Translations under genes and position numbers: made by a program | In this document: piece by piece, positions 22,558 through 35,049 of the stretch | How the letters are laid out: each line of letters starts with the position of its first letter | Numbering within the stretch: position 1 is the first letter of the stretch | The notes under the pieces: model-generated | The model's database searches: none | The model's input: only the letters and a program-made list of their open reading frames with translations | What the model was told of the DNA's origin: nothing | Source: Combretum micranthum | Lineage: Eukaryota > Streptophyta > Magnoliopsida > Myrtales > Combretaceae | Direction: 5' to 3' | DNA: 64,000 nt | Assembly (NCBI GenBank): GCA_024138025.1 | Contig: JAMXBD010001407.1 | Span: 248,001 to 312,000, forward strand

Positions 22558-24120
22558 TCCTGTTAATAATTTGAATTCAATTAGAATTAAGGAATGCACA
22601 ATTTCAATCAATTTCTAATTTATGCCTAAAACATGAGCTAGAACAGTTTTAGAAATAATAGGCATATAATTAGTGGAGCTATTGATCATGAACTTGTATG
22701 GGGCATTTACACTTGCATATTACTATCAAAGCTGGTAGCTTAGGCTTGCCAGCTCAGAATTGAACGTTGGAATTTTCAAAATTTTCAAACTGAAATGTTT
22801 TTCAAAAATTTTTCTTTCAAAGTTCAAAAACATTTTCAGACAAAGTTTTCATGAAAATTGAGCATAATTCCAATTCCAACTTCAATTCTAACAAATTTAA
22901 ACACAATGCAAGTATTGAAGCTATTAATCTATCAGAAAAACTATCTAATTCAGCAGCTATAACTTCAATTGCAACAATCCCCAATTTCGAAATTTGATAC
23001 ATCCTTAATGACTCAAGAACCCTAATTTCTAAATCTAAGCAGGAATCATAAATCAATGCATCACAGCTTGTAATAACAGTATATGGAACAAAATGTAATT
23101 TCAACAGCATATCCAAGTAATTCAAGAAATCAGATTCATCAATAATCGATATCAAGATCATAGTAAATAACCAAACCTATATCGACAAATTCTGATATGC
23201 AATGAAATAACAGCGGATTTGAACAAAGATATAGTGCAAAGATTATTAAGAACTTACTTTGAATATGGATTAAACACTGTGAGATGTTGACCAAGGGATG
23301 GAATTGGCCGATTGAGAGTGATTGGAGAATGAGGATGAGAGAATGAAAGAAAGAGAGGAGATTCGTACCTGTTTTAAGCGTCTGCATAATGTACGCCGGC
23401 ATTTTTGCAATGTAAGCTGGCAGCTTACAGCCAGTGTAAGTGGAAAAATTACATACCGAGAGCTTAAAGCTGGCCGCTTATCAATTTACGTTGCCGACCT
23501 AAATGGATACGCCGGCAAAAAGCTGGCGGCTTTAAATCCCAGATGCCGGCCTTGATCGGGAATTTTCAGAAACCAAGAAATCTGCAATATACGCCGGGTA
23601 TAAGCCGGTGGCCTTCACCTTCCCTTGCCAGCGTAAATCTTGTACTCCAACGCTGGCATATAAGTCGGCGACTCAGACCTTTCCCAAGCCGGCCTAAATC
23701 TTGTGTTACATACGCTGGCAACTAAGCCGGCAGCCTTCAACTCTCCACTGCCAGCTTCTTTTACGGTGCTCACCTAAGCCGGCGGCTTTGTGCCGGCTTT
23801 CTCCTGTTTTTCAAAGCTTGCTCAAGGCTGGCAGCTCTAAGCCGGCCTTTAGCTTTTTTCAATTTTTTTTTTCTTTTCAAATATATCCTGCCACACTAAT
23901 AGCTAAGTTAGTAAAAACAAAACAAATAAAAATTACTCTAAAATTAGACATAGGTTGCCTCCCAAGAAGCGCTTAGTTTAAAGTCGCTTAGCCCGACTTT
24001 CCTGACCTGATCATGGTTCTTTGAGATTCATGACAGTAGTAGTACTGTCAAGATTTTCCCCCTCAAAATAATGCTTGAGCAGTTGCCCATTCACTTTAAA
24101 AGTCCGATCATCCTCAGTTT
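22558..24120 (-). other. Athila spacer between integrase and ATHILA ORF, with GC-rich repeat array
   Basis: Non-coding. The part at 23385-23860 is unusually GC-rich for the window. It holds an imperfect array of about 60-80 bp units built from TACGCCGGCA, AAGCCGGCGGCTT and GCCGGCCTAAATCTTG. The same motifs fill both Athila LTRs (7875-8072 with 19349-19700, and 30425-30960). Confidence 0.75.
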
Positions 24121-25041
24121 TTAATTCAACCGTTCCATATGGAAAAACTTTGCAATCTCAAACGGTCCCGACCATCTTGACCGTAATTTTCCAGGAAACA
24201 ACTTCAAACGAGAATTGTAAAGTAAAACTTTTTGTCCAGGAAAAAATTCGTTTGATGATGTTCCTATCATGCCATTTCTTTGCTCGTTCCTTATAGATAC
24301 GAGCGCTTTCAAATGCCTCATTTCTCCATTCTTCCAGCTGATTCAATTGGAGCAATCTTTTTTACCTGCAGCTTTTTCATCAAAGTTAAGAAATTTTATA
24401 GCCCAAAATGCCTTGTGCTCAAGTTCTACAGGAAGATGACATGATTTACCAAAAACAAGCATGTATGGGGACATTCCAATAGGGGTTTTAAAAGCAGTCC
24501 TGTAAGCCCATAATGCATCATCTAATTTTGAAGACCAATCTTTTCTTGATGCATTAACTGTTTTTTCCAAAATTCTTTTTATCTCCCTATTAGAAACTTC
24601 AACTTGCCCACTTGTTTGTGGATGATAGGGGGTAGTCACTTTATGTGTAACACCGTATTTTGCCAAAAGTTTTTCAAATTGCCTGTTACAAAAATGAGAC
24701 CCCCCATCACTAATTATAGCTCTGGGCACACCAAATCTGGTAAAAATATTCTTTTTCAAAAATTTCAAAACTACTCGGGCATCATTTGTTTGTAAAGCAA
24801 CAGCTTCCACCCATTTTGAAACATAATCAACTGCCACAAGTATGTATTTATTTGAAAAAGATGAGGGAAAAGGACCCATAAAGTCAATCCCCCAAACATC
24901 AAAAAGCTCAATTACCAGAATATTGTTTTGTGGTAATTCATGTCGTTTAGAAATGTTACCTGTCCTTTGACATTGAGCACATGACATAATGAAATTCCTG
25001 CAGTCACGAAACAAGTTAGGCCAATAAAATCCAGATGACAA
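24121..25041 (-). pseudogene. Athila integrase
   Basis: On the minus strand the zinc-binding tail (CAQCQRTGN) is followed by the catalytic core. It contains [61 protein letters not shown] and [18 protein letters not shown], so the D,D,E residues are readable in one 232-codon frame. A frame change near 24345 leads into the C-terminal part ([12 protein letters not shown], then the [20 protein letters not shown] segment), split again near 24160-24320. The break with RNase H lies near 25030. This is the best-preserved enzyme of the element after RNase H. Confidence 0.9.
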
Positions 25042-26950
25042 TACTTTTGCTGCAGTCCTTTGAACACCAAAGTGTCCCCTGCTTCCTTGAATGACAGTGT
25101 TCTAAAATGCTAAGCTGATCAGATTCAGGCACACATCTTCTAATTATTTGGTCAGCACATTTTTTAAACAGATATGGTTCATCCCAAAAATAGTATTTTA
25201 CATCATGCAAAAACTTTTTCTTTTGAGGATATGATAAACCATATGGGATAATCTTACTAACCAAATAATTCACAATATCAGCATACCATGGCAAATCAAG
25301 AATCTCTACTGCATGCAATTGTTCATCAGGGAACTTCTCATTGATGGGAATGTCGAGACTATCAGATTCAAGTCTAGACAAATGGTCAGCAATAACATTT
25401 TCAGTTCCCTTTTTATCTTTAATTTCAAGATCAAATTCTTGCAGTAGTAAAACCCATCTAATCAACCTAGGTTTTGCATCAGCTTTAGCAAACAAATACT
25501 TGAGAGCTGCATGGTCAGTGTATACTACAACTTTAGAACCTATCAGATAAGGCCTAAATTTATCACATGCAAAGATAACAGCTAAAAGCTCTTTCTCAGT
25601 AGTGGCATAATTTCTCTGGGCCTCATTTAGTGTTCTACTTGCATAGTATATAACATGAAAGATCTTACCTCGTCTCTGACCAAGTACCGCTCCAACTGCA
25701 AAGTCGCTGGCATCACACATGAGTTCGAAAGGAAGCTCCCAGTCTGGCGCAATGATCACTGGTGTGGAAATGAGCTTTTCCTTTAATAAATTGAATGCCT
25801 GCAGACATTTGTCATCAAAATTGAACACCGCATCTTTTTCCAGAAGGTTGCAAAGAGGTCTGGAAATTTTGGAGAAGTCCTTGATGAATCGTCTGTAGAA
25901 GCCAGCATGTCCAAGAAAACTTCTGACTCCTTTAACAGTCGTGGGTGGTGGTAACTTCTCAATAATCTCCACTTTGGCTTTATCCACTTCAATTCCTCTC
26001 GCAGAAATTTTGTGACCCAACACTATCCCTTCTCTAACCATGAAGTGGCATTTTTCCCAATTCAGGATCAGATTGGTATCTTTGCATCTTTGTAGAACCG
26101 AGGCTAAATTCTCAAGACAAGATCGAATGACTTTCCAAAGACTGAAAAATCATCCATAAAGATCTCGATAAAATTCTCAAGCATATCTGAGAATATAGCC
26201 ATCATACACCTCTGAAATGTAGCAGGTGCATTGCAAAGTCCAAAGGCATTCTCCTAAAGGCAAATGTGCCATAAGGACAAGTGAATGTTGTTTTCTCTTG
26301 ATCATCGGGTGCAATAGAAATCTGATTGTATCCAGAATATCCATCAAGAAAACAGTAATAATCATGCCCTGCAAGTTTCTCCAACATCTGATCAATGAAG
26401 GGAAGTGGAAAGTGATCCTTTCGAGTGGCATCGTTCAACTTCCTGTAATCAATACAAACTCTCCACCCAGTCACAGTACGAGTAGGAATCAATTCATTTT
26501 GCTCATTCTTCACTACAGTCATACCACCTTTCTTTGGCACTACTTGAACCGGACTAACCCATTTACTATCAGAGATAGGATAGATGATACCTGCGTCAAG
26601 CAGCTTCAAAACTTCTTTCTTGACAACTTCTTTAAGTGTCGGGTTAAGTCTCCTTTGTGGTTGAACTGTAGGTTTACACTCAGCTTCCATAAGATTTTGT
26701 GAGTGCAAATGGTAGGGCTAATACCCTTGATATCAGCAATGGTCCATCCGATTGCTTCTTTGTGCTTTTTCAACACATCAATCAACTGTTGTTCTTGTCT
26801 ATCTGTCAATGCAGATGAAATGATGATTGGCAAAGTATCGCCAATTCCAAGAAAAGCATACTTCAGATGGTCAGGAAGTGGTTTAGTTCCAAGGTCGGTG
26901 GCTGCATCAAAGAGGAACTTGCTTCTGCTCATTTGTACCCAAAGATTCAT
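25016..26950 (-). pseudogene. Athila reverse transcriptase and RNase H, frameshifted
   Basis: The N-terminal part (26606-26950) precedes RT motifs in the frame ending at 26202: PVQVVPKKGG, WRVCIDYRKLN, HFPLPFIDQMLEKLAG and FLDGYSGYNQI. A frame change near 26250 leads to the catalytic region near 26140-26230, where FMDDFSVF is intact in a third frame. From 26041 a 341-codon frame carries the RT thumb ([17 protein letters not shown]), the RNase H domain ([35 protein letters not shown]) and the integrase N-terminal linker. At least three frame changes prevent translation of one enzyme. Confidence 0.92.
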
Positions 26951-27167
26951 AATATCTGGTTTTGATCATTGGTACATCTTCCAGTATTTCTTCATCCTCT
27001 TCATCATCACTCCAATTGTCCACGTCTCTCAAGACGGACTCCATAGTCTCCACACCAGTTTGTTCCTCAAGTGACTCAGAAACCAGCTCATCAATGGTAT
27101 TGATGGTGTAACAGGCATGGCATCATCAAATTTCTTCATTGCCTCATAGACATTGAAAGTAACCTGT

Positions 27168-27830
27168 TCATCCATCACGTAATGTAAGTTGCCCTTGTTC
27201 CACATCAATTAGTGCTTTTCCTGTTGCAAGGAACGGTCTGCCCAAGATCATGGGAACTTCCCTATCTTCATCCATGTCTAGCACTACAAAATCCACAGGG
27301 AAAAAGAATTTGTCAACTTTAACTAGGACATTTTCTACAATACCCCTAGGGTATTTTACACTTCTATCAGCAAGTTGCAAGTTACATGTGTCTTTGCAAT
27401 CTCCTAATCCTAGTTTTTGAAATATGATGAAGGCATTAAGTTGATACTTGCACCAGAATCAATTAAAACTTTATCAAAATAACAATCACCAATGGTGCAA
27501 GGAACAGTAAAACTTCCCTGATCTCGGAGCTTAGTGGGCAGACTGGTTGTTTGTTTCTGTAGGATCATGGAACATTCTCCAGTGAGTATCACATTTCCAT
27601 CAATCTTCCTCTTGTTAGACAGCAATTCTTTGATGAATTTGGCATAGGAAGGCATTCCTTGAATTACTTCTAAGAATGGAATGTTGATGTGCAGCTTTTT
27701 GAAAACATCCAGGAATTTTGAAAATTGCTCATCAAGCTTTTGTTGCTTTAATCTTCCTGGAAAAGGAACGGGAGGAACATATGATTTCACCTCAGGTGGT
27801 TTTTGAATAGTTTCCTCCACCTTTCGTTTC
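27168..27830 (-). pseudogene. Athila aspartic protease region
   Basis: On the minus strand the frame 27410-27820 contains ELLSNKRKIDG, a linker and the active-site motif VLIDSGASINLMP. The second half, in the frame 27168-27380, has VDFVVLDMDEDREVPMILG and RPFLATGKALIDV, the usual C-terminal flap and helix of the retropepsin. Stops and a frame change lie near 27380-27410. The stretch 26950-27168 towards reverse transcriptase is open only in fragments. Confidence 0.88.
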
Positions 27831-29231
27831 CCTTTGTTGTTTTGTGGTGGAATTTCCTCTTGATCTTTAGTAGTTCCTCAACTGGAGCAATCTCCTTTCC
27901 ACTTCTCAATGTGATTGCATTTACAGACTTGGGATTCTCCTCCGTGTTGCTTGGTAAAGACCCAGATGGTCTATTACTCACTTGTTGTGCAAGTTGATGG
28001 AGTTTCCCTTGCAAATCTTGAATGATTGCATTCTGATTGTTGAGTGAGTTTGTTGTGGTAACAATGAAATCCCTCAGTAATGCATCAGTGGATGATTGAA
28101 TTTGCTGTTGAGGTGGGCATTTCTCACAATCCTTGTCCTTGAAAACCAGGTGGTGGCTTTAGAACATTGGCATCATTCCGATATGAAAGATTTGGATGAT
28201 TTCGCATATTCGGATGATATGTGTTTCCAAAATTGCCCTTTTGGAAATTTCCCACATAATTAAGCTGCTCGTCATTTGAAGATGATCCATGTGGACACTC
28301 AAAAGAGGAGTGTGGTCCTGAGCAAATCTCACAACAAAACACTTGTTTTTTTTATTGGAAGTATTTGTAGTTGTGAGTTTACTTACTTGAGTGATGAGGT
28401 TGCCATTTGAGCTTGAGTTGTGATATATCTTCTTTGTCTTCCAAGATGCTACTTTAGATCTTGTTCTTTCACAACTCCAATTATGAGCAGCAGAAGCTAA
28501 TTCTTCAATAATCTCACTAGCTTCCTCATATGTTTCCCATCAGTGATCCCCCGATGTAGCATCTACTAATGACCTTAAAGCTTCATCAAGACTGAGGTAG
28601 AAATTTTCAATTAGTAGATTATCGGGTAAACCATGGTGTGGACATTTTCTGACCGCCTCTTTGAATCTTTCCCAAGCATCATATAATGATTCTCCAGGGA
28701 ATTTGGTGAAGTTGGAAATTTCATTTCTTAATCTGGCGGTTCTTGCTGGAGGGAAAAATCTCTTTAAAACTTCTTTGTCAGATCAGCCCATGTAGTGATG
28801 AATCTGGAGGTTGGGAGTTGTACCATGCCAAAGCTTTATCCCTAAGAGAAAAGGGAAAAGCTGAAGTCGGATGACTTCGTTTCTTACACCATTGAGTTTG
28901 ACAGTGTTGGTGTATTGAAGAAATTTGGCAAGGTGTTCATCTGGCGTCTCATTGGATATCCTCCAAATTGATGTGATTCAACCATTTGAATTAGGGACGG
29001 TTTAAGCTCGAAATTGTTTGCCTCCACAGTGGGCATTCGTATGGCGGGATCTTGAATAGTAGGCACCGTATAGTCTCGAATTGCCCTTGGAGCAGCAGTG
29101 GTTGCAACTGTTGTTTTTTTCTTGATTTTCTGCCATTGCTCCTCTTCTTTGGTTCCTTCTTCTCTGTTGACGCAAGGTTCTTTCGATTTCGGATCTAAAG
29201 GTAGAATTTCAGCACTTCTACTTCTTCGCAT
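27831..29231 (-). pseudogene. Athila gag, frameshifted
   Basis: On the minus strand an N-terminal basic and acidic segment leads to IRDYTVPTIQDPAIRMPTV and NFELKPSLIQMV, the conserved opening of Athila gag. The Retrotrans_gag core at 28560-28760 reads in other frames (TARLRNEISNF, GESLYDAWERFKEAVRKC, HHGLPDNLLIENFY). A single zinc knuckle near 28290-28340 reads CEICSGPHSSFEC. The C-terminal segment (27787-28014) contains NAITLRSGKEI, a known gag/protease border motif in this lineage. At least four frame changes and several stops are present. Confidence 0.88.
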
Positions 29232-29316
29232 AAAACCTGCAAAGAGAAAAGGAAAATTTCAAACTAAATTAAACCTAAACTACTAGCAAAGCTGAAGTTA
29301 GTCTAATATTAATAAA

Positions 29317-29334
29317 TCCCCGGCAACGGCGCCA
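29317..29334 (-). other. Athila primer binding site
   Basis: On the minus strand this reads TGGCGCCGTTGCCGGGGA, the primer site typical of Athila elements, assigned in the literature to tRNA-Asp. It lies 7 bases from the right LTR. Confidence 0.88.
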
Positions 29335-29341
29335 GAAAACT

Positions 29342-31086
29342 TGATGTGCTTTTAGTATTGAATTTTAAAGCATATTTCTAGCAAGCGTACTAGGTCTTCT
29401 ATTGTAATATAGCATGAATAAAGTGTCGATCCCACGAGGATTTACTAACTACTAGACAATTATCAACTAATACTAATATCTAGGCAATTGATCTTTTAAG
29501 ATGATTAAGTTAAACTAACTTATCTAACTAATTATCTATATGAATGCAATGAGCTTTTTAAAGAGAGGGATATGGTGAAAAGTGTGGGAAGGAGCAGAAT
29601 CCACTTTAAACTATTGCCAATCAACTTGAACTCATGTTATAATGATAATTAGATTCATGAACATTCATAAGAAATTATCAAGATTTAAAAACAAAGTTTG
29701 AAAACCTTTTAAACCACAAAACAATTCAATAACTTCCGTTAAATAAATCATTAGTGGAATCAAAATTACAATTATAAATCTCCCGATTCTATAATTGACT
29801 AATACTTTATATTAAAATCTCCTAATTCCTTAGTGAGAAATCAACATAAAACATTGCATTAATATTCATGGACAATTTCTAAACTAGATTAAACTACGCC
29901 GCTTCCGCAATTGCAATTTAATCTCAATTTATGAATTCATGAACCTAATTTCCCTTCCGAGTTATTAGAATTCTTATACACCAAAACATGATGAATAATC
30001 AGAATTCAATATGAATATTTCATGATTCTAATATCTATAACATGGATTCAAAAATCATTTTAGCATGTTTAAAGCTTCATCAACTTCCCACAAAAAGATT
30101 TAGCTACTCATGGATGATGATTCAACAATCAAATAAGAAATTGCAAATGATTTCATTATGATCAGAATATTCAAGTATATGAATTGCATAAAAAGAATAA
30201 GATTAGAAATCACCAATTCAAAATACTAAAGCTTCACTTGCAAATCTTGTATAACTTCAAATATCTCTTCAAAATCTCTTATGAAATGCCTATTCTAAAT
30301 ATTCTAAGCTACTTGGATGTATGTTGGATTATGGATACTTGGATGATTCTGAAAGTGAGGAGAAGACCCCCTATTTATAGGAAAAATTTCGTGCAAAACA
30401 TTAATGAACTTTGCTGTTTCACAATGTACGCCGGCCGTTATGGATCCTACGGCTTACAGGCGGCGTATCTTCAAATTGTCCTTTGCGCAGGCAGTGCACT
30501 GGCAGCCTTCAATATCAGTTACAATGTAGGCCGCTTCTACGCCGGCGGCTTAATGTAGATCTAGCCGGCGTATAGTCAGAAATGAAGCGTTGGGCTGATT
30601 TATAACGAACGCCGTCCCAAAGCCGGCGGCTTTCACCGGCGTAGGCATTCCAACAGATGTGTTGCTTCATTTTCCCAAGCGTTTATCTTCATGTCTTCAA
30701 ATCTTGATGTACGCTGCCTCAAGGCCGGCGGCTTCATGCCGGCTTTAATGTAACTCCTTCAAAGCTGGTGATGTTTCATTTCTGGGCTGCCGGCCTTCAT
30801 GTACGCTGGCTGCTTCATCTTCTACGCCGGCAGCTTTGAGGCGGCTTTGAATGTTGAACTTTGCTGGGCAAAGCTGGCTGTGCTGCAACGGCCTTGGTTA
30901 GCCGTCTAAAAGCCGGCGGCTTTCAATGATGAATTGCCGGCCTTGACTTCAATTTTTCCTCTTTTCAATTCAAATTCTTGTTTTGATTTCTTTATCCAAA
31001 TTAGTCCTGAAACATAAAATTTAATCAAAACAAATATCCATTCTAGCTTTTGATTATCAAGATTTGTATAAAATATGATCTTATCA
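29342..31086 (-). repeat. Athila right (5') LTR, uninterrupted
   Basis: Runs TGATGTGC...CTTATCA on the plus strand, 1745 bp. It shows the pre-insertion state of the Tekay target: ...AACGAACGCCGTCCCAAAG near 30605. The GC-rich motif zone spans 30425-30960. Confidence 0.93.
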
Positions 31087-31091
31087 TGTCT

Positions 31092-33450
31092 CTTCTTAGC
31101 TTTAACAATCTATGAAATAAGATTTTTGTTGGCATCTGTAGAAATAGATTTGTAGCTTCTTTGTTAGATTTCACTTGAGTACACTGTTCTCGGTTTATCT
31201 TGCTTACTAATTGCAATACGAACCTGAAGGAATGAGATATCGCTATGAGTGTAAGATTTTGCTGGAATTTCCTATGATGTTTGTATTCAAACGAACACAC
31301 TGGATTTGTCTGGGTTTGTTAAAGGATCTTGTTGATATGCGTGTTTTAGTATTTGTTAATGATTGCAAAATGAATTTGCTTTGCCGATGTCGGTTAATGA
31401 GTAAAAGGATTGATAACTCTGATGAAAATTTGTAGTATACTTAAATACACGATTTGAATCGTTCATGCCTTTTAGCCATTTGCTTATTTTAGTCCTAAAA
31501 AATTAACTATGGAGAATACATGGAATTTTAACCATTTTGTATTTTAACAGAGCTGTACAGGTTATGTTTACATTTAAAACTTCCAATTATCATGGTATTG
31601 GTGCCGTTGTTGTTATTATTATGATGATTATTGATGTCGTTGTTGTTATTATCAAAAGAATGATCCCTCTACTCGGAGTTGAATTGTGGATGTAAATTAA
31701 TAGCAGTAAGTTGGAACATGTCACAAGGTGATGATTCCATTTGGGTGATTATGGTTTGGTGTTGATTTCCTTTTTTTTTTTTAACTCTTAGAAATCGACA
31801 AGTAATGTTATGGTTGTGGTTATGTTTATGTTTGTTAAATATGTGGATGGTGTTTTTGTTACTACTAATGCTGTTGTTGATTGATTGGTTGGATGGTTTT
31901 AATTCAGTTCTAAGTTTTGAAGTAGTCGAAGCTGAAATTGGCAAAAAAAACAGGGAAGAGATATTACAATTTTTGTTTTTTTGATTATTTATGCATCTTA
32001 TGTTGCAGCTAGTTTTGTAGCTCAAGGACTTTGAAATCTTGATATCAAGGACATTGAAAAATTGATTTTCGCTTTGGTAAGTAATTTCTCTTAAGGACAC
32101 ATAAATTTTCATTTCCCTTAGGAAAGATTGTAACTGAAATTTATTTAGCAGCTTTGCCATGAAATACATTAGAACAGCAAGATTAACAAATTTCAATAGA
32201 TTCCCATGTTCCTTATCCCTTAGTAAAAAAATGGATCCAGCATTAAAAAGTGATGGGTTGATTCAGATGTGTGATGGTTTACTGATATATAGAAGTTTGG
32301 GCACATGGCTATATTAGTTTGTTACTCTTTCTGATTAGGTATAGGAATTTAACAGTGAACTAGAATTCATATCATGCTTATTTTTGGTGAGTAAACCAAA
32401 ATCAAACCTGATAGGTTCTGTTGATATTTATGCAACCCAAATTCTAACTTGTTATTTAGCTAGGTCCATCCAGCTCAAAGTGCACTGGGAAGGGACTTTG
32501 CAAATGTGAATAATACCCTTGTTCAAATCTGTGTGAAAAGACTAGCTAATACAATTTTAAAGTGCACTTTGAGCTATACTGTAGAAATAAGAATTTGCAA
32601 AGACTTTTGGATGACAAAGATTCGAAACGTAGTCCATTGTCTCTTCCACAACCATCTACTTTCAAGTCGTCTAGTTCAAGTAGTTGATGGTTTATTTATT
32701 ATTTTGTGTCCTAGACTCTTTTGCTTGATATGCCAAATTGTCAAATTTCAAATGCATCAGCACCATTACGATCGAATTCCGTATAGTCAATTTTTAAATG
32801 CGTCAAATAGAAAGGAAATACGCATGTTTACTCATGTTACTTGTCAGATAACATAGACATTCAACAGGATAGGTCCTTTCAATGCACCAACCACATTGGA
32901 AAATGTAAGATTATAACATACCAATTCCAACTAGCCCTACTTCAATTCCCCATACAAATTGATCATCCTAAATGTATAAGTTAAAGCCCTTGCATTGGAG
33001 CATCTAATATAGAAGTCAAAGCTCGGTTTTTTTGCCCTCTGCATACGATAGTCATACCAAAAAAATTGTACTTTTTCATACAAATCACTCACCATATGAT
33101 GATTATATTTTCAATCGCTTGTCCTAATATAATATTTCTATCCAAATGTAATGTTATGAGATTATAATTTTTTTTTTTGAAAACAAGATAATTGATCTTA
33201 CATCCTAGTTGCTATGTTAAACTTTTCATTATGATGATATTAAATCGATTGCTATGTCTTTGGCTTTCTTTGCATAATCCTTGTGAGCATTAATCACTTA
33301 TAAAAAGGTGTTGATGTACCCATTTGAAGATGGACTAGTGTCTTCTTATGTTGTTCCATTTTTTTTTAATGTTAAGTTTGGATGCACATGTTTTCCAATT
33401 TGCATGATAAAAGGAAACATTACAAAGGCTTATTTGTCATTTTTGCAGTG
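31092..33450 (+). other. Harbinger sequence upstream of the transposase
   Basis: No supported gene. A GTTGTTGTTATTATT-type microsatellite lies near 31605-31650. The open frames are low in complexity, including an asparagine- and histidine-rich one on the minus strand. It may hold the transposase promoter and leader, but no motif shows this clearly. Confidence 0.6.
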
Positions 33451-34832
33451 ATGGATAAAGTTTGTTTACATGTTGATGATCGACGAAGGAAAAAGAAAAT
33501 CGTTTGTTTTCTTTTATCTTTAGGTGTGGAATATTGTAACGTTGCTTGCCATATAATTTTCTTTTTATATGCTTTGGGCTTACATCCCTACCGACCTCGT
33601 GTACGGTCTTATAGTTTGAATTCCTATCAACAGCATGAATATATTAGGAGACTTGTTCATAGTGATAATGTGACATGTATTGAACAATTGAGATTAGATA
33701 GGCATGCTTTTTTCAAATTTTGTGAGATGTTAAAGGGCATAGGAGGGCTAAAATCAACAAAGAATATGCATGTGGATGATTTAGTTGCAATGTTCTTGCA
33801 TATACTTGCTTACCATGTGAAGAATAGGGTGATTAAGTATAATTTTAGGAGGTCTGGAGCAACTGTAAGTAAATATTTTCACAGTGTATTGAATGCCACT
33901 CTCCGATTGAGCAATCACCTATTGAAAAGGCCTAAACCCATTCTTGAGAACTGTATCGATGAGCGATGGAAATATTTCAAGGTAAAAAAATCCCATATTG
34001 ATCATTAAATTCATACAAATTTAATGAAAAATCATTCTAAACTTTACCCATATTGTTGTCTTATCTAGAAATGCTTAGGTGCTTTGGATGGAACACATAT
34101 CCCAATTAAAGTGCCAATGAAAGATAAGCCTTGATATAAAACTAGAAAAAATGAGATTGCAACTAATGTGTTGGGTGTTTGTACACCAAATATGCTTTTT
34201 GTTTATGTGTTGCCTGGGTGGGAGGGCTCTACTGCTGATAGTAGAATACTTCGGGATGCAATCACTAGGAGAAATGGCCTTAAAGTACCACAGGGTATGA
34301 TTTGCTATAACTCACAAAATTTTGAATTTAGTTTTCTTTAAGTAGTGTCATTGTTAAAACATTATTCACTTCTTCTTTCACTCCTATAGGATGTTATTAT
34401 TTGGTTGATGGAGGCTATCCCAATTGTGAGGGATTCTTGGCACCATTTAGGGGTCAAAGGTATCATTTAAATGAATGGTGCCAAGGTCATCAACCAAGAT
34501 CTCTTGAGGAATTGTTTAATTTGAGGCATGCATCTGCCCGAAATGTGATTGAGAGGTGCTTCAGCTTGCTTAAAATGAGATGGAGCATTCTAAGAAGTCC
34601 GTCATTTTATCCAGCACAAATTCATAATCGTGTGATACTTGCCTATTGTTTACTCCACAACTTCATTAGGAGAGATATGGCCTTTGACCCTCTTGAGGAT
34701 GGCATGAATTCCATAGAAGAAAACAATGTAGATAATGAAGATGAACTTATTGCAACCTTAGGGAGTAATGATGCTTGGACAACTTGGAGACAACAATTGG
34801 CAACTCATTGGAGTAGAGGGAATCATAATTAG
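33451..34832 (+). pseudogene. PIF/Harbinger DDE transposase (HARBI1-like nuclease), one stop codon
   Basis: It would cut and join element ends at TAA/TTA targets. Three exons are inferred. Exon 1 is 33451-33981 (ATG at 33451 chosen because it follows a possible intron end; an earlier ATG is at 33382). Exon 2 is 34069-34294 and exon 3 is 34390-34832. Both introns have GT-AG borders and keep the frame. The N-terminal helix-turn-helix zone (FFKFCEMLKGIGGL, NRVIKYNFRRSGATVSKYF) is followed by the DDE_Tnp_4 nuclease: CLGALDGTH (first D), STADSRIL (second D), VDGGYPN and NVIERCFSLLKMRW (E). A TGA at 34132-34134 replaces an expected arginine codon, a single C-to-T change. Apart from that stop the gene looks whole. 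Confidence 0.85.
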
Positions 34833-35049
34833 AATAGATATAAGTGAAATTCTAAGCTATGTTTAATTTCATTGTACATTCTTTTTGGTGTATTTTTGTT
34901 CTATATGACTTTTATGATTTGTCAATTGAAAGTATGAAATTCAAATCTTCGTATTATATTGTTTTCTTTTATTGCAATTTATTATATTGTTATTCTTATA
35001 TTATCATGTTTTTTTTTTTTTTTTTGTGGATATCTAATTTATATTGAAG

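Larger units (their letters stand above)
6777..31086 (-). mobile_element. Athila-lineage Ty3/Gypsy retrotransposon, minus orientation
   Basis: The ends are TGAT...ATCA, with a 5-bp target duplication TGTCT at 6772-6776 and 31087-31091. The LTRs are about 1.75 kb each; the left one is split by a nested Tekay element. Next to the right LTR lies an Athila-type primer binding site, and next to the left LTR a polypurine tract, both reading on the minus strand. On the minus strand the order is gag, protease, reverse transcriptase, RNase H, integrase, then the extra ATHILA ORF, which is diagnostic for this lineage. All genes carry frameshifts or stops, so it is not autonomous. Confidence 0.93.

Noticed and set aside
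31669..32196. 175-codon minus-strand frame rich in Asn, Ser and His
   Set aside because: It resembles no known protein, its composition follows the local simple sequence, and it lies antisense in the 5' region of the Harbinger element.
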